Origin: Glycomyces artemisiae | GTDB lineage: Bacteria; Actinomycetota; Actinomycetes; Mycobacteriales; Micromonosporaceae | Direction of reading: 5' to 3' | NCBI RefSeq assembly: GCF_003002955.1 | Contig: NZ_PVTJ01000005.1 | Coordinates: 248,001-312,000 of the forward strand | DNA length: 64,000 bases | Shown here: piece by piece, positions 18,819 through 27,652 of the stretch | Layout of the letters: each line of letters starts with the position of its first letter | Position numbering within the stretch: the stretch's first letter is position 1 | Position numbers and translations under genes: made by a program | The notes under the pieces: model-generated | What the model saw: the letters and a program-made list of their open reading frames with translations, nothing else | Told to the model about the DNA's origin: nothing | Database searches by the model: none

Positions 18819-20252
18819 ATGACCGACACGCAGAAGAGCGAACCCCTGAGCCAGGAAGAGGCGCTCGCCTCCCTGGAGCGGTACGAGTACGGCTGGGCCG
18901 ACTCGGACGTCGCCGGGGCGAACGCGCGCCGCGGCCTGACCGAGGAGGTCGTCCGCGACATCTCCGCGCGCAAGAACGAGCCCGAATGGATGCTCGACCT
19001 GCGCCTCAAGGGCCTCAAGCTGTTCGGCCGCAAGCCCATGCCGAACTGGGGCGCCGACCTCTCGGGCATCGACTTCGACAACATCAAGTACTACGTCGAG
19101 GCGTCCGAGAAGCAGGCCGAGTCCTGGGAGGACCTGCCCGAGGACATCAAGAAGACCTACGACAAGCTGGGGATTCCCGAGGCCGAGCGCCAGCAGCTCG
19201 TCTCCGGCGTCGCCGCCCAGTACGAGTCCACGGTGCTCTACCACTCCATCCGCGAGGACCTGGAGCAGCAGGGCGTCGTCTTCATGGACACCGACACGGG
19301 CCTGCGCGAGCACCCGGAGATCTTCAAGGAGTACTTCGGCTCCGTGATCCCGGTGGGCGACAACAAGTTCGCCGCGCTCAACACCGCGACCTGGTCGGGC
19401 GGCTCGTTCATCTACGTCCCCAAGGGCGTCCACGTCGAGATCCCGCTCCAGGCCTACTTCCGGATCAACACCGAGAACATGGGCCAGTTCGAGCGCACGC
19501 TCATCATCGCCGACGAGGGCTCGTTCGTGCACTACATCGAGGGCTGCACCGCCCCGGTGTACTCCTCCGACTCGCTGCACTCCGCGGTCGTGGAGATCAT
19601 CGTGAAGAAGGACGCGCGCGTCCGCTACACGACGATCCAGAACTGGTCCTCGAACGTGTACAACCTGGTCACCAAGCGCGCGGTCGCCGAGCAGGGCGCC
19701 ACCATGGAGTGGGTCGACGGCAACCTCGGCTCGAAGGTCACCATGAAGTACCCGGCCGTGGTCATGGTCGGCGAGCACGCCAAGGGCGAGGTCCTGTCGG
19801 TCGCCATGGCCGGCGAGGGCCAGCACCAGGACACCGGCGCGAAGATGACGCACGCCGCGCCGCACACCTCCTCGACCATCGTGTCGAAGTCGATCTCCCG
19901 CGGCGGCGGGCGCACCTCCTACCGCGGCCTGGTCCAGGTCGACGAGGGCTCCCACCACGCGAAGTCCACCGTCAAGTGCGACGCGCTCCTGGTCGACACC
20001 ATCTCCCGCTCCGACACGTACCCGTACGTCGACATCCGCGAGGACGACGTCGACATGGGTCACGAGGCGACGGTCTCCAAGATCGGCGAGGACCAGATGT
20101 TCTACCTCATGAGCCGCGGGCTCACCGAGGACGAGGCGGCCGCCATGATCGTGCGCGGCTTCATCGAGCCGATCGCCAAGGAGCTGCCGATGGAGTACGC
20201 CCTGGAGCTCAACCGCCTGATCGAGCTGCAGATGGAAGGCGCGGTCGGTTAA
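18819..20252 (+). CDS. sufB: Fe-S cluster assembly protein SufB
   Basis: A 477-residue scaffold subunit of the SufBC2D complex, where iron-sulfur clusters are built. Conserved stretches include [44 protein letters not shown] and the C-terminal [29 protein letters not shown]. The ATG at 18819 follows GAAGGTGA with suitable spacing; the open frame further upstream belongs to the sufR region. It is cytosolic and 36 bp from sufD. Confidence 0.96.
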   Translation: MTDTQKSEPLSQEEALASLERYEYGWADSDVAGANARRGLTEEVVRDISARKNEPEWMLDLRLKGLKLFGRKPMPNWGADLSGIDFDNIKYYVEASEKQAESWEDLPEDIKKTYDKLGIPEAERQQLVSGVAAQYESTVLYHSIREDLEQQGVVFMDTDTGLREHPEIFKEYFGSVIPVGDNKFAALNTATWSGGSFIYVPKGVHVEIPLQAYFRINTENMGQFERTLIIADEGSFVHYIEGCTAPVYSSDSLHSAVVEIIVKKDARVRYTTIQNWSSNVYNLVTKRAVAEQGATMEWVDGNLGSKVTMKYPAVVMVGEHAKGEVLSVAMAGEGQHQDTGAKMTHAAPHTSSTIVSKSISRGGGRTSYRGLVQVDEGSHHAKSTVKCDALLVDTISRSDTYPYVDIREDDVDMGHEATVSKIGEDQMFYLMSRGLTEDEAAAMIVRGFIEPIAKELPMEYALELNRLIELQMEGAVG

Positions 20253-20288
20253 GCGACCCGGCCCGGAGACTAGGAACCAGAGTTTTCT

Positions 20289-21470
20289 ATGAGCATTGAA
20301 GTGGCCCCGAAGCCGCACACCCACGGCCTCGGCGAGGTGCCCCCGAAGACGAAGTCGCAGCTCCTGCGCTCGTTCGAGCCGGACGAGTTCCCGGCGCTGA
20401 ACGGCCGCGAGGAGGACTGGCGCTACACGCCCGTCAAGCGCCTCGCCGGGCTCGACGACACCGGCACCGCCCCGGCGGCGAAGGCCGCCGAGTACGCCGT
20501 GCGCAGCCTGCCCGAAGGGGTCACCGCCCAGGCCGTCGGCAAGGACGACCAGCGGCTCGGCTCGATCCTGACCCCGTTCGACCGCCCCAGCGCGGTCGCC
20601 TGGGCCAAGACCGAGAAGGCCCTCCTCGTGTCCGTCGCGCCCGAGACCGCCGTGTCCGAGCCCGTCTGGATCGACGTCACCGGCGGCGGCCTCGACGGCG
20701 CCACCTGGGCCCACACGTACATCGAGATCGGGCACCACGCCGACGCGACCCTGATCGTGCGCCACACCGGCGCCGCCCGCCTCGGCGACAACGTCGAGGT
20801 CTCCGTCGGCGACGGCGCGCACCTGCGCCTCGTCGTCCTCGCCGAATGGGACCGCGAGTCCACCCACGTCGAGCACCAGAAGGCCCGCCTCGGCACCGAC
20901 GCGAAGCTCGACCACATCGCGGTCACGCTCGGCGGCGACCTGGTCCGCCAGTACCTGTCCGTCGACTACGCGGGCCGCGGCGGTTCCGTCGACGCGTACG
21001 GCCTGTACTTCGCCGACACCGGCCAGCACCTGGAGCAGCGCCAGCTCGTGGACCACTCCGTCCCCGACTGCCGCTCGAACGTGAACTACCGCGGCGCCCT
21101 CCAGGGCGACACCGCGCGCACCGTCTGGGTCGGCGACATCCTCATCCAGGACGCCGCCACCGGCACCGACACGTACGAGATCAACCGCAACCTCGTCCTG
21201 TCCGACGGCGCCCGCGCCGTCTCGGTCCCCAACCTGGAGATCGAGACCGGCGAGATCGCCGGCGCCGGCCACGCGTCCACGACCGGCCGCTTCGACGAGG
21301 AGCACCTGTTCTACCTCCAGTCCCGCGGCATCCCCGAGGCCGAGGCCCGCCGCCTCGTCGTCAAGGGCTTCTTCAACGAGATCGTCGCGAAGGTCCCCGA
21401 CGAGGCCCTCCGCGAGGAGCTCACCGAACTCGTCGTCGCCCGCCTCGACGCCGGAGCGGCGGCGGCATGA
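20289..21470 (+). CDS. sufD: Fe-S cluster assembly protein SufD
   Basis: A 393-residue paralogue of SufB that partners SufB and SufC in the scaffold complex and helps bring in iron. It has the early EEDWRYTP motif, the beta-helix core with NVNYRGALQGDTARTVWVGDI, and the C-terminal RGIPEAEARRLVVKGFFNEI helix typical of SufD. Its stop overlaps the Rieske ferredoxin start (ATGA, 21467-21470). Confidence 0.95.
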   Translation: MSIEVAPKPHTHGLGEVPPKTKSQLLRSFEPDEFPALNGREEDWRYTPVKRLAGLDDTGTAPAAKAAEYAVRSLPEGVTAQAVGKDDQRLGSILTPFDRPSAVAWAKTEKALLVSVAPETAVSEPVWIDVTGGGLDGATWAHTYIEIGHHADATLIVRHTGAARLGDNVEVSVGDGAHLRLVVLAEWDRESTHVEHQKARLGTDAKLDHIAVTLGGDLVRQYLSVDYAGRGGSVDAYGLYFADTGQHLEQRQLVDHSVPDCRSNVNYRGALQGDTARTVWVGDILIQDAATGTDTYEINRNLVLSDGARAVSVPNLEIETGEIAGAGHASTTGRFDEEHLFYLQSRGIPEAEARRLVVKGFFNEIVAKVPDEALREELTELVVARLDAGAAAA

Positions 21471-21808
21471 CGGACGCCGACTTCCTGCGCGTGTGCGCGC
21501 TCGACGACCTGCCGGAGTCCGAGCCCGTCGCGGCCGACATCCACGGCACGTCGATCGTGCTCGTGCGCAAATCAGACGAGGTGTTCGCCCTCTACGACGA
21601 GTGCTCCCACGCCGCCGTGGCGCTCTCCGAAGGCGACATCGACGACTGCTCGATCGAATGCTGGCTGCACGGATCCATGTTCGACCTGCGCACCGGCAAG
21701 CCGTCCGGGCCGCCCGCCACCACGCCCGTCCCGACCTACCCGGTCGAGCTGCGCGACGGCGACGTCTACCTCAGCCTGAAGCCCAAGACCACCAGCGAAA
21801 CCGCCTAG
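21467..21808 (+). CDS. Rieske-type ferredoxin of the suf operon
   Basis: A 113-residue Rieske [2Fe-2S] protein like the ferredoxin component of ring-hydroxylating dioxygenases. Cluster ligands are CSH (C-x-H) in the first loop and CWLHG (C-x2-H) in the second. It starts in the ATGA overlap with sufD and stops 15 bp before sufC. In actinobacterial suf operons a Rieske gene is common here. An electron-delivery role in cluster assembly is inferred; no oxygenase partner is nearby. Confidence 0.93.
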   Translation: MTDADFLRVCALDDLPESEPVAADIHGTSIVLVRKSDEVFALYDECSHAAVALSEGDIDDCSIECWLHGSMFDLRTGKPSGPPATTPVPTYPVELRDGDVYLSLKPKTTSETA

Positions 21809-21823
21809 AGGAAACCAGTACCG

Positions 21824-22585
21824 ATGAGCAAGCTTGAGATCCGCGACCTGCACGTCTCGGTCAACACCGACGAGGGCGCCAAGCCGATCCTGCACGGCGT
21901 CGACCTGACCATCAACTCCGGGGAGACCCACGCCATCATGGGCCCCAACGGGTCCGGCAAGTCCACCCTGGCCTACTCGCTGGCCGGGCACCCGAAGTAC
22001 GAGATCACCGGCGGCGCGGTCCTCCTCGACGGCGACGACGTCCTCGCCATGACCGTCGACGAGCGCGCCCGCGCCGGCCTCTTCCTCGCCATGCAGTACC
22101 CGGTCGAGGTCCCCGGCGTCAGCGTCTCCAACTTCCTGCGCACCGCCAAGACCGCCGTCGACGGCGAGGCCCCCAAGCTCCGCACCTGGATGAAGGACCT
22201 CAAGGGCGCCATGGCCGAGCTGAAGATGGACGAGGCGTTCATCAACCGCAACGTCAACGAGGGCTTCTCCGGCGGCGAGAAGAAGCGCCACGAGATCGTC
22301 CAGATGGAGCTCCTCAAGCCCAAGTTCGCGATCCTCGACGAGACCGACTCCGGCCTCGACGTCGACGCCCTCCGCGTCGTCTCCGAAGGCATCAACCACG
22401 CCAAGGAGACCACCAACTCCGGCGTCCTCCTCATCACCCACTACACCCGCATCCTGCGGTACGTGAAGCCCGACTTCGTGCACGTCTTCGTCGACGGCCG
22501 GATCGCCGAAGAAGGCGGCTCCGAACTCGCCGAGAAGCTCGAAGCCGAAGGCTACGAGTCCTACGTCGGCTCGAAGGCCGCCTAG
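21824..22585 (+). CDS. sufC: Fe-S cluster assembly ATPase SufC
   Basis: A 253-residue ABC-type ATPase that energises the SufBCD scaffold. It has Walker A GPNGSGKS, Q-loop FLAMQYPVEVPG, signature SGGEKKR and Walker B FAILDETDSGLD with the SufC-specific SGLD D-loop. GAGGAAACC sits upstream of the ATG. It is a soluble ATPase without a permease partner, as expected for SufC. Confidence 0.97.
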   Translation: MSKLEIRDLHVSVNTDEGAKPILHGVDLTINSGETHAIMGPNGSGKSTLAYSLAGHPKYEITGGAVLLDGDDVLAMTVDERARAGLFLAMQYPVEVPGVSVSNFLRTAKTAVDGEAPKLRTWMKDLKGAMAELKMDEAFINRNVNEGFSGGEKKRHEIVQMELLKPKFAILDETDSGLDVDALRVVSEGINHAKETTNSGVLLITHYTRILRYVKPDFVHVFVDGRIAEEGGSELAEKLEAEGYESYVGSKAA

Positions 22586-22599
22586 ACCAGGAGGAGCCC

Positions 22600-23868
22600 G
22601 TGGAGGCTGTCACCAAGCTCGACGTCGAGGCCATCCGGGCCGACTTCCCGATCCTCAAGCGCACCATCGGGGACCGGACCCTGGCCTACCTGGACTCCGC
22701 TGCGACCTCGCAGAAGCCCGTCCAGGTCGTCGACGCCATGCGCCGGTTCACCGAGCACTCGAACGCGAACATCTCGCGCTCCGTGCACACCCTCGGCGCC
22801 GAAGCGACCGAGGCCTACGAGGGCGCCCGCGCCCGCGTCGCCGCCTTCATCGGCGCGCCCAGCGCCGACGAGGTCGTGTTCACCAAGAACTCCACCGAAG
22901 CGATCAACCTGCTCGCCTACGCGTTCCAGAACGCCACGCTCGACCCGCACGCCGACCCGAGGCTCCGCCTCGCCCCCGGCGACGAGATCGTCGTGACCGA
23001 GATGGAGCACCACGCGAACCTGATCCCGTGGCAGCAGCTCGCCCAGCGCACCGGCGCGACGCTCAAGTGGATCGGCATCACCGACCACGGCCGCCTCGAC
23101 CTCGAATCGGTCCCCGACGTCATCACCGAACGCACGAAACTCGTGTCGTTCACCCACGTCGCGAACCTGCTCGGCACCGTCAACCCGACCTCGCAGATCA
23201 CCGCCCGCGCCCGCGAAGTGGGGGCCCTGGTCGGCCTCGACGCCTCCCAGTCCGTCCCGCACCTCCCGGTGAACGTGGCCGAACTCGGCGTCGACTTCAT
23301 CGCCTTCACCGGACACAAGATGCTCGGGCCCACCGGCATCGGCGTCCTCTGGGCGAAAGCGGACCTCCTCGACGCCATGCCGCCGTTCCTCACGGGCGGC
23401 TCCATGATCAAGACCGTCACCATGGAGCAGACGACCTTCGCCGACGCGCCCGCCAAGTTCGAAGCGGGCACGCCGCCGATCGCCGAAGCCGTCGGCCTCG
23501 CCGCCGCCGTCGACTACCTCGACGCGCTCGGCATGGAGAACGTGCGCGCCCACGAGAAGGAACTCGCCGGGTACATGCTCGAACGCCTGGAGACCGTCGA
23601 CGGCCTCGCGATCATCGGGCCCCGCGTCCCGATCGGCCGCTCCGCCACCGTCTCCTTCACGCTCGAAGGCGTCCACCCGCACGACGTCGGCCAGGTCCTC
23701 GACGCCGAGGCCGTCGCCGTCCGCGTCGGCCACCACTGCGCCAAGCCCACCTGCGACCGCTTCGGCGTCAACGCCACCACCCGCGCCTCCGCGTACGTGT
23801 ACAACACGCACGAGGAAATAGACCGGCTCGTGGACGCGTTGGGCAAGGTGCGAAAGGTGTTCACCTGA
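22600..23868 (+). CDS. sufS: Cysteine desulfurase SufS
   Basis: A 422-residue type II PLP-dependent cysteine desulfurase, which takes sulfur from cysteine as a persulfide for SufU. The PLP lysine is in FTGHKMLGPTGIG and the catalytic cysteine in RVGHHCAKPTCDRFG near the C-terminus. DSAATSQKP and the NFSRS-like NISRSVHTLG are typical. The GTG start follows CAGGAGGAG. Its stop shares one base with the sufU ATG (TGATG). Confidence 0.96.
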   Translation: MEAVTKLDVEAIRADFPILKRTIGDRTLAYLDSAATSQKPVQVVDAMRRFTEHSNANISRSVHTLGAEATEAYEGARARVAAFIGAPSADEVVFTKNSTEAINLLAYAFQNATLDPHADPRLRLAPGDEIVVTEMEHHANLIPWQQLAQRTGATLKWIGITDHGRLDLESVPDVITERTKLVSFTHVANLLGTVNPTSQITARAREVGALVGLDASQSVPHLPVNVAELGVDFIAFTGHKMLGPTGIGVLWAKADLLDAMPPFLTGGSMIKTVTMEQTTFADAPAKFEAGTPPIAEAVGLAAAVDYLDALGMENVRAHEKELAGYMLERLETVDGLAIIGPRVPIGRSATVSFTLEGVHPHDVGQVLDAEAVAVRVGHHCAKPTCDRFGVNATTRASAYVYNTHEEIDRLVDALGKVRKVFT

Positions 23869-24326
23869 TGAATCTCGACGAGCTGTACCAGGAAGTCATC
23901 CTGGACCACTACAAGCACCCGCGCGGCGCCGGCCTGCGTGAACCCTACGAGGGCGAGTCCCACCAGGTCAACCCGACCTGCGGCGACGAGATCACCCTCC
24001 GGGTCCACGTGGACGGCGACAAGATCGGGGACGTCTCCTACGAGAACGTCGGCTGCTCCATCTCCAAGGCCTCCGCCTCCGTGCTCTACGAGCTCGTCAG
24101 CGGCGCCACCGTCGACGACGCGCTGGCCCGCCTGGCCGAGTTCACCGAGCTCATGAACTCCAAGGGCCAGGGCGAGGGCGACGAGGAGACCCTGGAGGAC
24201 GCCGTCGCGTTCGCGGGCGTCTCGAAATACCCGATGCGCGTCAAATGCGCGCTCCTGGGCTGGATGGCGTTCAAGGACGCCCTGGTCCGCGCCGAAGCCT
24301 CGATCCCGGGAAGGACCGACGCATGA
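23868..24326 (+). CDS. sufU: SufU sulfur-transfer protein
   Basis: A 152-residue IscU-like protein. In Gram-positives SufU is a zinc-dependent sulfurtransferase that accepts the persulfide from SufS. Ligands are Cys in NPTCGDE, Cys in VGCSIS and Cys in RVKCALLGW. The insertion between the second and third motifs marks SufU rather than IscU. The ATG at 23868 overlaps the sufS stop by one base, and its own stop overlaps sufT (ATGA). Confidence 0.96.
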   Translation: MNLDELYQEVILDHYKHPRGAGLREPYEGESHQVNPTCGDEITLRVHVDGDKIGDVSYENVGCSISKASASVLYELVSGATVDDALARLAEFTELMNSKGQGEGDEETLEDAVAFAGVSKYPMRVKCALLGWMAFKDALVRAEASIPGRTDA

Positions 24327-24664
24327 CCGACAACACCGTGAAGGCCAAAGAGGACGACATCCTCGAAGCGATGAAGGACGTCGTCGACCCCGAGCTGGGC
24401 ATCAACGTCGTCGACCTCGGCCTCATCTACGGCGTGCACGTGGACGAGTCGAACGTGGCGACCCTCGACATGACCCTGACCTCGGCCGCCTGCCCGCTGA
24501 CCGACGTCATCGAGGACCAGTCCCGCTCCGCCCTGTGCTCCGGCGCCGAAGGCGGCATCGTCTCCGACCTGCGGATCAACTGGGTGTGGATCCCGCCGTG
24601 GGGCCCGGACAAGATCACCGACGACGGCCGCGACCAGCTCCGGGCACTTGGCTTCAACGTCTAG
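24323..24664 (+). CDS. sufT: SufT / MIP18-family Fe-S assembly factor
   Basis: A 113-residue DUF59 (MIP18-like) protein that helps mature Fe-S proteins. It has DPELGINVVDLGLIYGV, the TSAACPLTD motif with the key cysteine and WIPPWGPDKIT near the C-terminus. The ATG lies inside the ATGA overlap with sufU. The end of the gene overlaps the start of the acVLRF1 gene by 17 bp. Confidence 0.95.
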   Translation: MTDNTVKAKEDDILEAMKDVVDPELGINVVDLGLIYGVHVDESNVATLDMTLTSAACPLTDVIEDQSRSALCSGAEGGIVSDLRINWVWIPPWGPDKITDDGRDQLRALGFNV

Positions 24665-25331
24665 GGCCCGCCCGGCCCCCGGCGGGGGCCGGATCGTCGA
24701 GATCGAACCCGAGCGCCTCAGGCGCTGGGTCGAGAACTTCGCCGCGAGGAACGGCGGCATCGCCGCCCACCACGCCGAAGGCAACGCCTGGACGATCGAA
24801 TCGAACGAGGGAACGTCGGCCAGTGCCCAGTGGGCACTGGCCGACGGCCTCCCCGCCGGCTGGCTCCTCGACGACGACCCGCTCACGGCCGCCGAACGTC
24901 TGAGCGCCTACGCCCTCGAACCGCGGCGCATCGCCGTGCTCCTCGCGAGGAAAGGCGCGTACTCGGTCGGCATCCTCGAAGACGGCCGCGTGAAGGTCTC
25001 CAAGACCGACACCGCCTACGTCCAGGGCAAGACCAAGGCGGGCGGCCAGTCCCAGCAGCGCTTCGCACGCCGCCGCGAAGGCCAGGCCCAGGCCGCCGAG
25101 AAGCGCGCCCGCGACGCCGTCTTCGCCGTCCTCGGCAGCGCCCGCTTCGACTTCCTCGTCACCGGCGGCGTCGTGGACGGCATCCTCGAAGACCCGCGCC
25201 TCGCCCACCTCAAACCGGCGGCCCACTTCGGCGACATCGCCGAACCCAAGCAGTCCCTCCTCACCGAGACCGCCTACCGCGCCATAGCCTTCCGCATCCG
25301 CGTCGTCCCGGGCGGCGTCGACTTACACTGA
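24648..25331 (+). CDS. acVLRF1-family peptidyl-tRNA hydrolase-like protein
   Basis: A 227-residue member of the actinobacterial VLRF1 (Vms1-like release factor) family. The key motif GKTKAGGQSQQRFARRR near residues 126-142 holds the glutamine loop that in Vms1 releases nascent chains from stalled ribosomes. The only start giving the family's N-terminal GGGRIVEI segment is TTG at 24648, overlapping sufT by 17 bp. The role in ribosome rescue is inferred from the family. The stop region carries TACACT (25324-25329), a likely -10 element for the following gene. Confidence 0.87.
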   Translation: MASTSRARPAPGGGRIVEIEPERLRRWVENFAARNGGIAAHHAEGNAWTIESNEGTSASAQWALADGLPAGWLLDDDPLTAAERLSAYALEPRRIAVLLARKGAYSVGILEDGRVKVSKTDTAYVQGKTKAGGQSQQRFARRREGQAQAAEKRARDAVFAVLGSARFDFLVTGGVVDGILEDPRLAHLKPAAHFGDIAEPKQSLLTETAYRAIAFRIRVVPGGVDLH

Positions 25332-25364
25332 GGCGTCCCGTCCCCCTCCACGAAGGACGCCGCC

Positions 25365-26105
25365 TTGCGCACCTCGCCCGTCCGCGCGATCCTCCTTGCG
25401 ACCGCGATCCAACTCGTCCGCTTCGGCCTCATCATCGGCGCCCTCGAAATCGCCCCGGATCTGGGTATTCACGGCTGGTACCAGGGCCTGTTCGCGAACG
25501 CCGTGTGCGCGGCCTTCGCCATCGGGGTGGTCACCTGGCTCAAACTCTGGCGCCACTCGGGCCTGTTCGTGCTCTGGAAGTCCGGGAAGGCGCCGCTCCT
25601 CCTGCTGCCCTTCGTGATCGAGGCGCTGGTCTGGCTCGCCTACCCCGGCGGGTTCGCCTCGCAAGCCCCGGGGATCGGCCTCTGGGCCCTGACGCTCCTC
25701 CTCGTCGGCGTCAACGAGGAGCTGACCTCCCGCGTCGCGGTCCTCCAGACCCTCCGCACGGCCTTCTCCTCGACCTGGGCCGTCGTCATCGCCGGGGTCA
25801 TGTTCGGCCTCCAGCACCTCTCGCTCCTGGCGACCGGCAGCCCCTCCACCGAGGACCTCCTCACCATCCTGGTCCTCACCAGCGTCTACGGCTTCTCCCT
25901 GGGCGCCTTCCAGGTCCGCTTCGCGTGGGTCCTCCCGCTCATCCTCGTCCACGCCGCCAGCGACTTCACCCAGATCCTCACCACCGAGCCCGTCCCCTTC
26001 GCCATGCACATCGTCATCACGCTCACCCTCCTCGCCTACGGCACCTGGCTGCTCAAGGGCCACAAGGAGACCCCGACCGGCGCGCCCCTGATCCCGCCGC
26101 GCTAG
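25365..26105 (+). CDS. CPBP-family intramembrane metalloprotease
   Basis: A 246-residue membrane protein with about seven hydrophobic segments. The CPBP/Abi motifs are EELTSR (EExxxR), FGLQH (FxxxH) and HAASDF (HxxxD), giving the zinc site of a Rce1-like protease. Members cleave membrane or prenylated proteins, or protect bacteriocin producers; no bacteriocin gene is near. It starts with TTG at 25365, likely driven by the -10 TACACT about 35 bp upstream. Confidence 0.88.
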   Translation: MRTSPVRAILLATAIQLVRFGLIIGALEIAPDLGIHGWYQGLFANAVCAAFAIGVVTWLKLWRHSGLFVLWKSGKAPLLLLPFVIEALVWLAYPGGFASQAPGIGLWALTLLLVGVNEELTSRVAVLQTLRTAFSSTWAVVIAGVMFGLQHLSLLATGSPSTEDLLTILVLTSVYGFSLGAFQVRFAWVLPLILVHAASDFTQILTTEPVPFAMHIVITLTLLAYGTWLLKGHKETPTGAPLIPPR

Positions 26106-26110
26106 CCTTA

Positions 26111-26128
26111 CTGAAACGACTGTTTCAG
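26111..26128. promoter_or_regulatory. Palindromic operator before the SDR gene
   Basis: CTGAAAC-GACT-GTTTCAG, a perfect 7-bp inverted repeat with a 4-bp centre, lies 15 bp upstream of the SDR start and 6 bp after the CPBP stop. The lack of a T-run and the position by the ribosome site favour a TetR-type operator over a terminator. Confidence 0.6.
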
Positions 26129-26142
26129 CAAGGAGCGATGCG

Positions 26143-26904
26143 ATGGTCGACCCCACGGATTTCTCACTCTCGGGGCGCAGCGCCCTGGTGACCGGTTCTG
26201 TTCGAGGGCTCGGGTTCGAGATGGCCCGCAGCCTCGCGGCCGCGGGCGCGCGGGTGGCGGTCAACGGCCGCGACCCGGACACGGTCGAACCGGTCGCCGC
26301 GGGCCTGCGCGACGAAGGGCTCGACGTCGTCGCCGCCCCCTTCGACGTGACCGACCAAGAGGCCGCCGGGCGCGCGCTCGACCGCCTCGGCCCGGTCGAC
26401 GTCCTCGTCAACAACGTCGGCCACCGCGACCGCCGCGGCCTCGACGAGGTGACCCCGACCGAGCTCGCCCGCATGATCGACGTCCACCTCGTCTCCGCCT
26501 ACGCCCTCGCCCAGCGCGTGGCCGCGGGCCTGGCCGAGCGCGGCAGCCCCGGCCGCATCATCAACGTCTCCTCCGTGATCGGCCAGCTCGGCCGCGTCGG
26601 CGACGTCTCCTACGCCACCGCCAAAGCCGGCCTCGACGGCCTCACCAGGGCCCTCGCCGCCGACCTCGGCCCCACCGGCACCACCGTCAACGCCGTGGCC
26701 CCCGGCCCCTTCGCCACCGAGGTCAACGCCGCCCTCGTCGCCGACCCCAAGTGGGACAACTGGATCCGCACCCGCTCCGCCCTCGGCCGCTGGGGCCGAC
26801 CGCCCGAGATCGCCGGCGCCGTGGTCTTCCTCGCCAGCGACGCCGCCTCCTTCATCACCGGCCAGACCCTCGCCGTCGACGGCGGCGTCACCGCCATCCT
26901 CTGA
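26143..26904 (+). CDS. Short-chain dehydrogenase/reductase
   Basis: A 253-residue classical SDR. Cofactor motif TGSVRGLG, then NNVG, catalytic SSV.. and YATAK (Tyr and Lys), and the C-terminal GQTLAVDGG. The sequence resembles gluconate 5-dehydrogenase and 3-oxoacyl-ACP reductase-like oxidoreductases; the substrate cannot be assigned. The ribosome site AAGGAG is 6 bp after the operator palindrome, so expression is probably gated by a repressor not encoded next to it. A strong hairpin follows the stop. Confidence 0.9.
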   Translation: MVDPTDFSLSGRSALVTGSVRGLGFEMARSLAAAGARVAVNGRDPDTVEPVAAGLRDEGLDVVAAPFDVTDQEAAGRALDRLGPVDVLVNNVGHRDRRGLDEVTPTELARMIDVHLVSAYALAQRVAAGLAERGSPGRIINVSSVIGQLGRVGDVSYATAKAGLDGLTRALAADLGPTGTTVNAVAPGPFATEVNAALVADPKWDNWIRTRSALGRWGRPPEIAGAVVFLASDAASFITGQTLAVDGGVTAIL

Positions 26905-26909
26905 ACCCC

Positions 26910-26941
26910 GCCGGTCGCGGTGCCAATGCACTGCGACCGGC
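26910..26941 (+). terminator. Terminator of the SDR gene
   Basis: Stem of 14 bp (GCCGGTCGC then GTGC, one G-T wobble between) around a CAAT loop, 6 bp after the SDR stop. No T-run follows. Confidence 0.65.
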
Positions 26942-26948
26942 AGTCAGA

Positions 26949-26982
26949 AGACTTAGCTAAGTCTGGTCTAGTCGGCTATCAT
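26949..26982 (+). promoter_or_regulatory. Phd/VapC operon promoter and operator
   Basis: A perfect 16-bp palindrome AGACTTAGCTAAGTCT (26949-26964) covers the -35 region and is followed by -10 TATCAT (26977-26982). The ATG is seven bases after the -10, so the mRNA is probably leaderless and autorepressed. Confidence 0.65.
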
Positions 26983-26988
26983 CGAGTG

Positions 26989-27234
26989 ATGGCGTACGTC
27001 GTGAACATCCACGAGGCCAAGACCCAATTGTCTCGGCTGATCGAGCGGGCTGCCCGGGGCGAGCACATCGTCATTGCGAAAGCGGGGAAGCCGGTCGTCG
27101 ACCTCATTCCGCACCGCGACCGGCCGGTGCTCTTCGGCGGTCTGAAGGGGCAGGTCGAGTACGACGAGTCCGTGTTCGACGTCGACCCCGACATCCAGTC
27201 GATGTTCTACGGGGACACCGATGCTCCTGCTTGA
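26989..27234 (+). CDS. Phd/YefM-type antitoxin
   Basis: An 81-residue antitoxin. The N-terminus YVVNIHEAKTQLSRLIERA and the IAKAGKPVVDLIP strand are the Phd/YefM fold. The C-terminal tail from about residue 50 would bind the toxin. I chose the ATG at 26989, since homology begins there and it follows a -10 at leaderless distance. The toxin gene overlaps its last 14 bp. Confidence 0.9.
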   Translation: MAYVVNIHEAKTQLSRLIERAARGEHIVIAKAGKPVVDLIPHRDRPVLFGGLKGQVEYDESVFDVDPDIQSMFYGDTDAPA

Positions 27235-27604
27235 CAGCCAGACCGCGCTGTGGGTGATGGACGACAACCCCCGACTCGGCGACCGGGCCCGGCAGCGGAT
27301 CGAGGCGGCGTCGGCGGTGCACGTCTCGGTAGCGACCGTCTGGGAGCTGACCATCAAGTCCATGCTCGGCAAGCTGAAGATCCCTGACGACTTCGCCGAC
27401 CGGGTCGAGTCCAGCGGCCTCGAACTCCTCGAAATCTCGGCGGACCACGCCGAAGGGCTCCGCGACTTCCCGGAGCTTCTGCGCCACGACCCCTTCGACC
27501 GGCTCATCATCTCGCAGGCGTACCAGCACCGGCTGACCCTGCTGACCGCCGACGCCGTGCTGCTCGGCCTCGGCCGCGACTTCGTCGTCGATTCGACCGT
27601 GTAG
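27221..27604 (+). CDS. PIN-domain toxin (VapC-like), Phd partner
   Basis: A 127-residue PIN-domain ribonuclease. Acidic residues are Asp5 (LLLDS), Glu42 (VWELTIK), Asp90/Asp93 (HDPFDRLI) and Asp111 (TADAVL), all intact. This is the subgroup commonly paired with Phd antitoxins. It overlaps the antitoxin by 14 bp, so the toxin is made through coupling. A long hairpin separates it from the convergent NADP-binding gene. Confidence 0.92.
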   Translation: MLLLDSQTALWVMDDNPRLGDRARQRIEAASAVHVSVATVWELTIKSMLGKLKIPDDFADRVESSGLELLEISADHAEGLRDFPELLRHDPFDRLIISQAYQHRLTLLTADAVLLGLGRDFVVDSTV

Positions 27605-27643
27605 CGCGCGAGGCCCCCGCGCAATGCGCGAGGGCCTCGCGCG
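27605..27643. terminator. Bidirectional terminator
   Basis: A long hairpin lies between the PIN toxin and the convergent oxidoreductase gene. A 12-bp outer stem (CGCGCGAGGCCC with complement), a one-base mismatch and a 5-bp inner stem surround an AAT loop. Confidence 0.8.
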
Positions 27644-27652
27644 GCGGTGCGG

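Noticed and set aside
18510..21305. Very long open frame on the minus strand opposite sufB-sufD (over 900 codons)
   Set aside because: Its translation is low-complexity Val/Asp/Gly/Arg with no motif, while the plus strand encodes recognisable SufB and SufD. Long antisense frames arise from the extreme GC bias.
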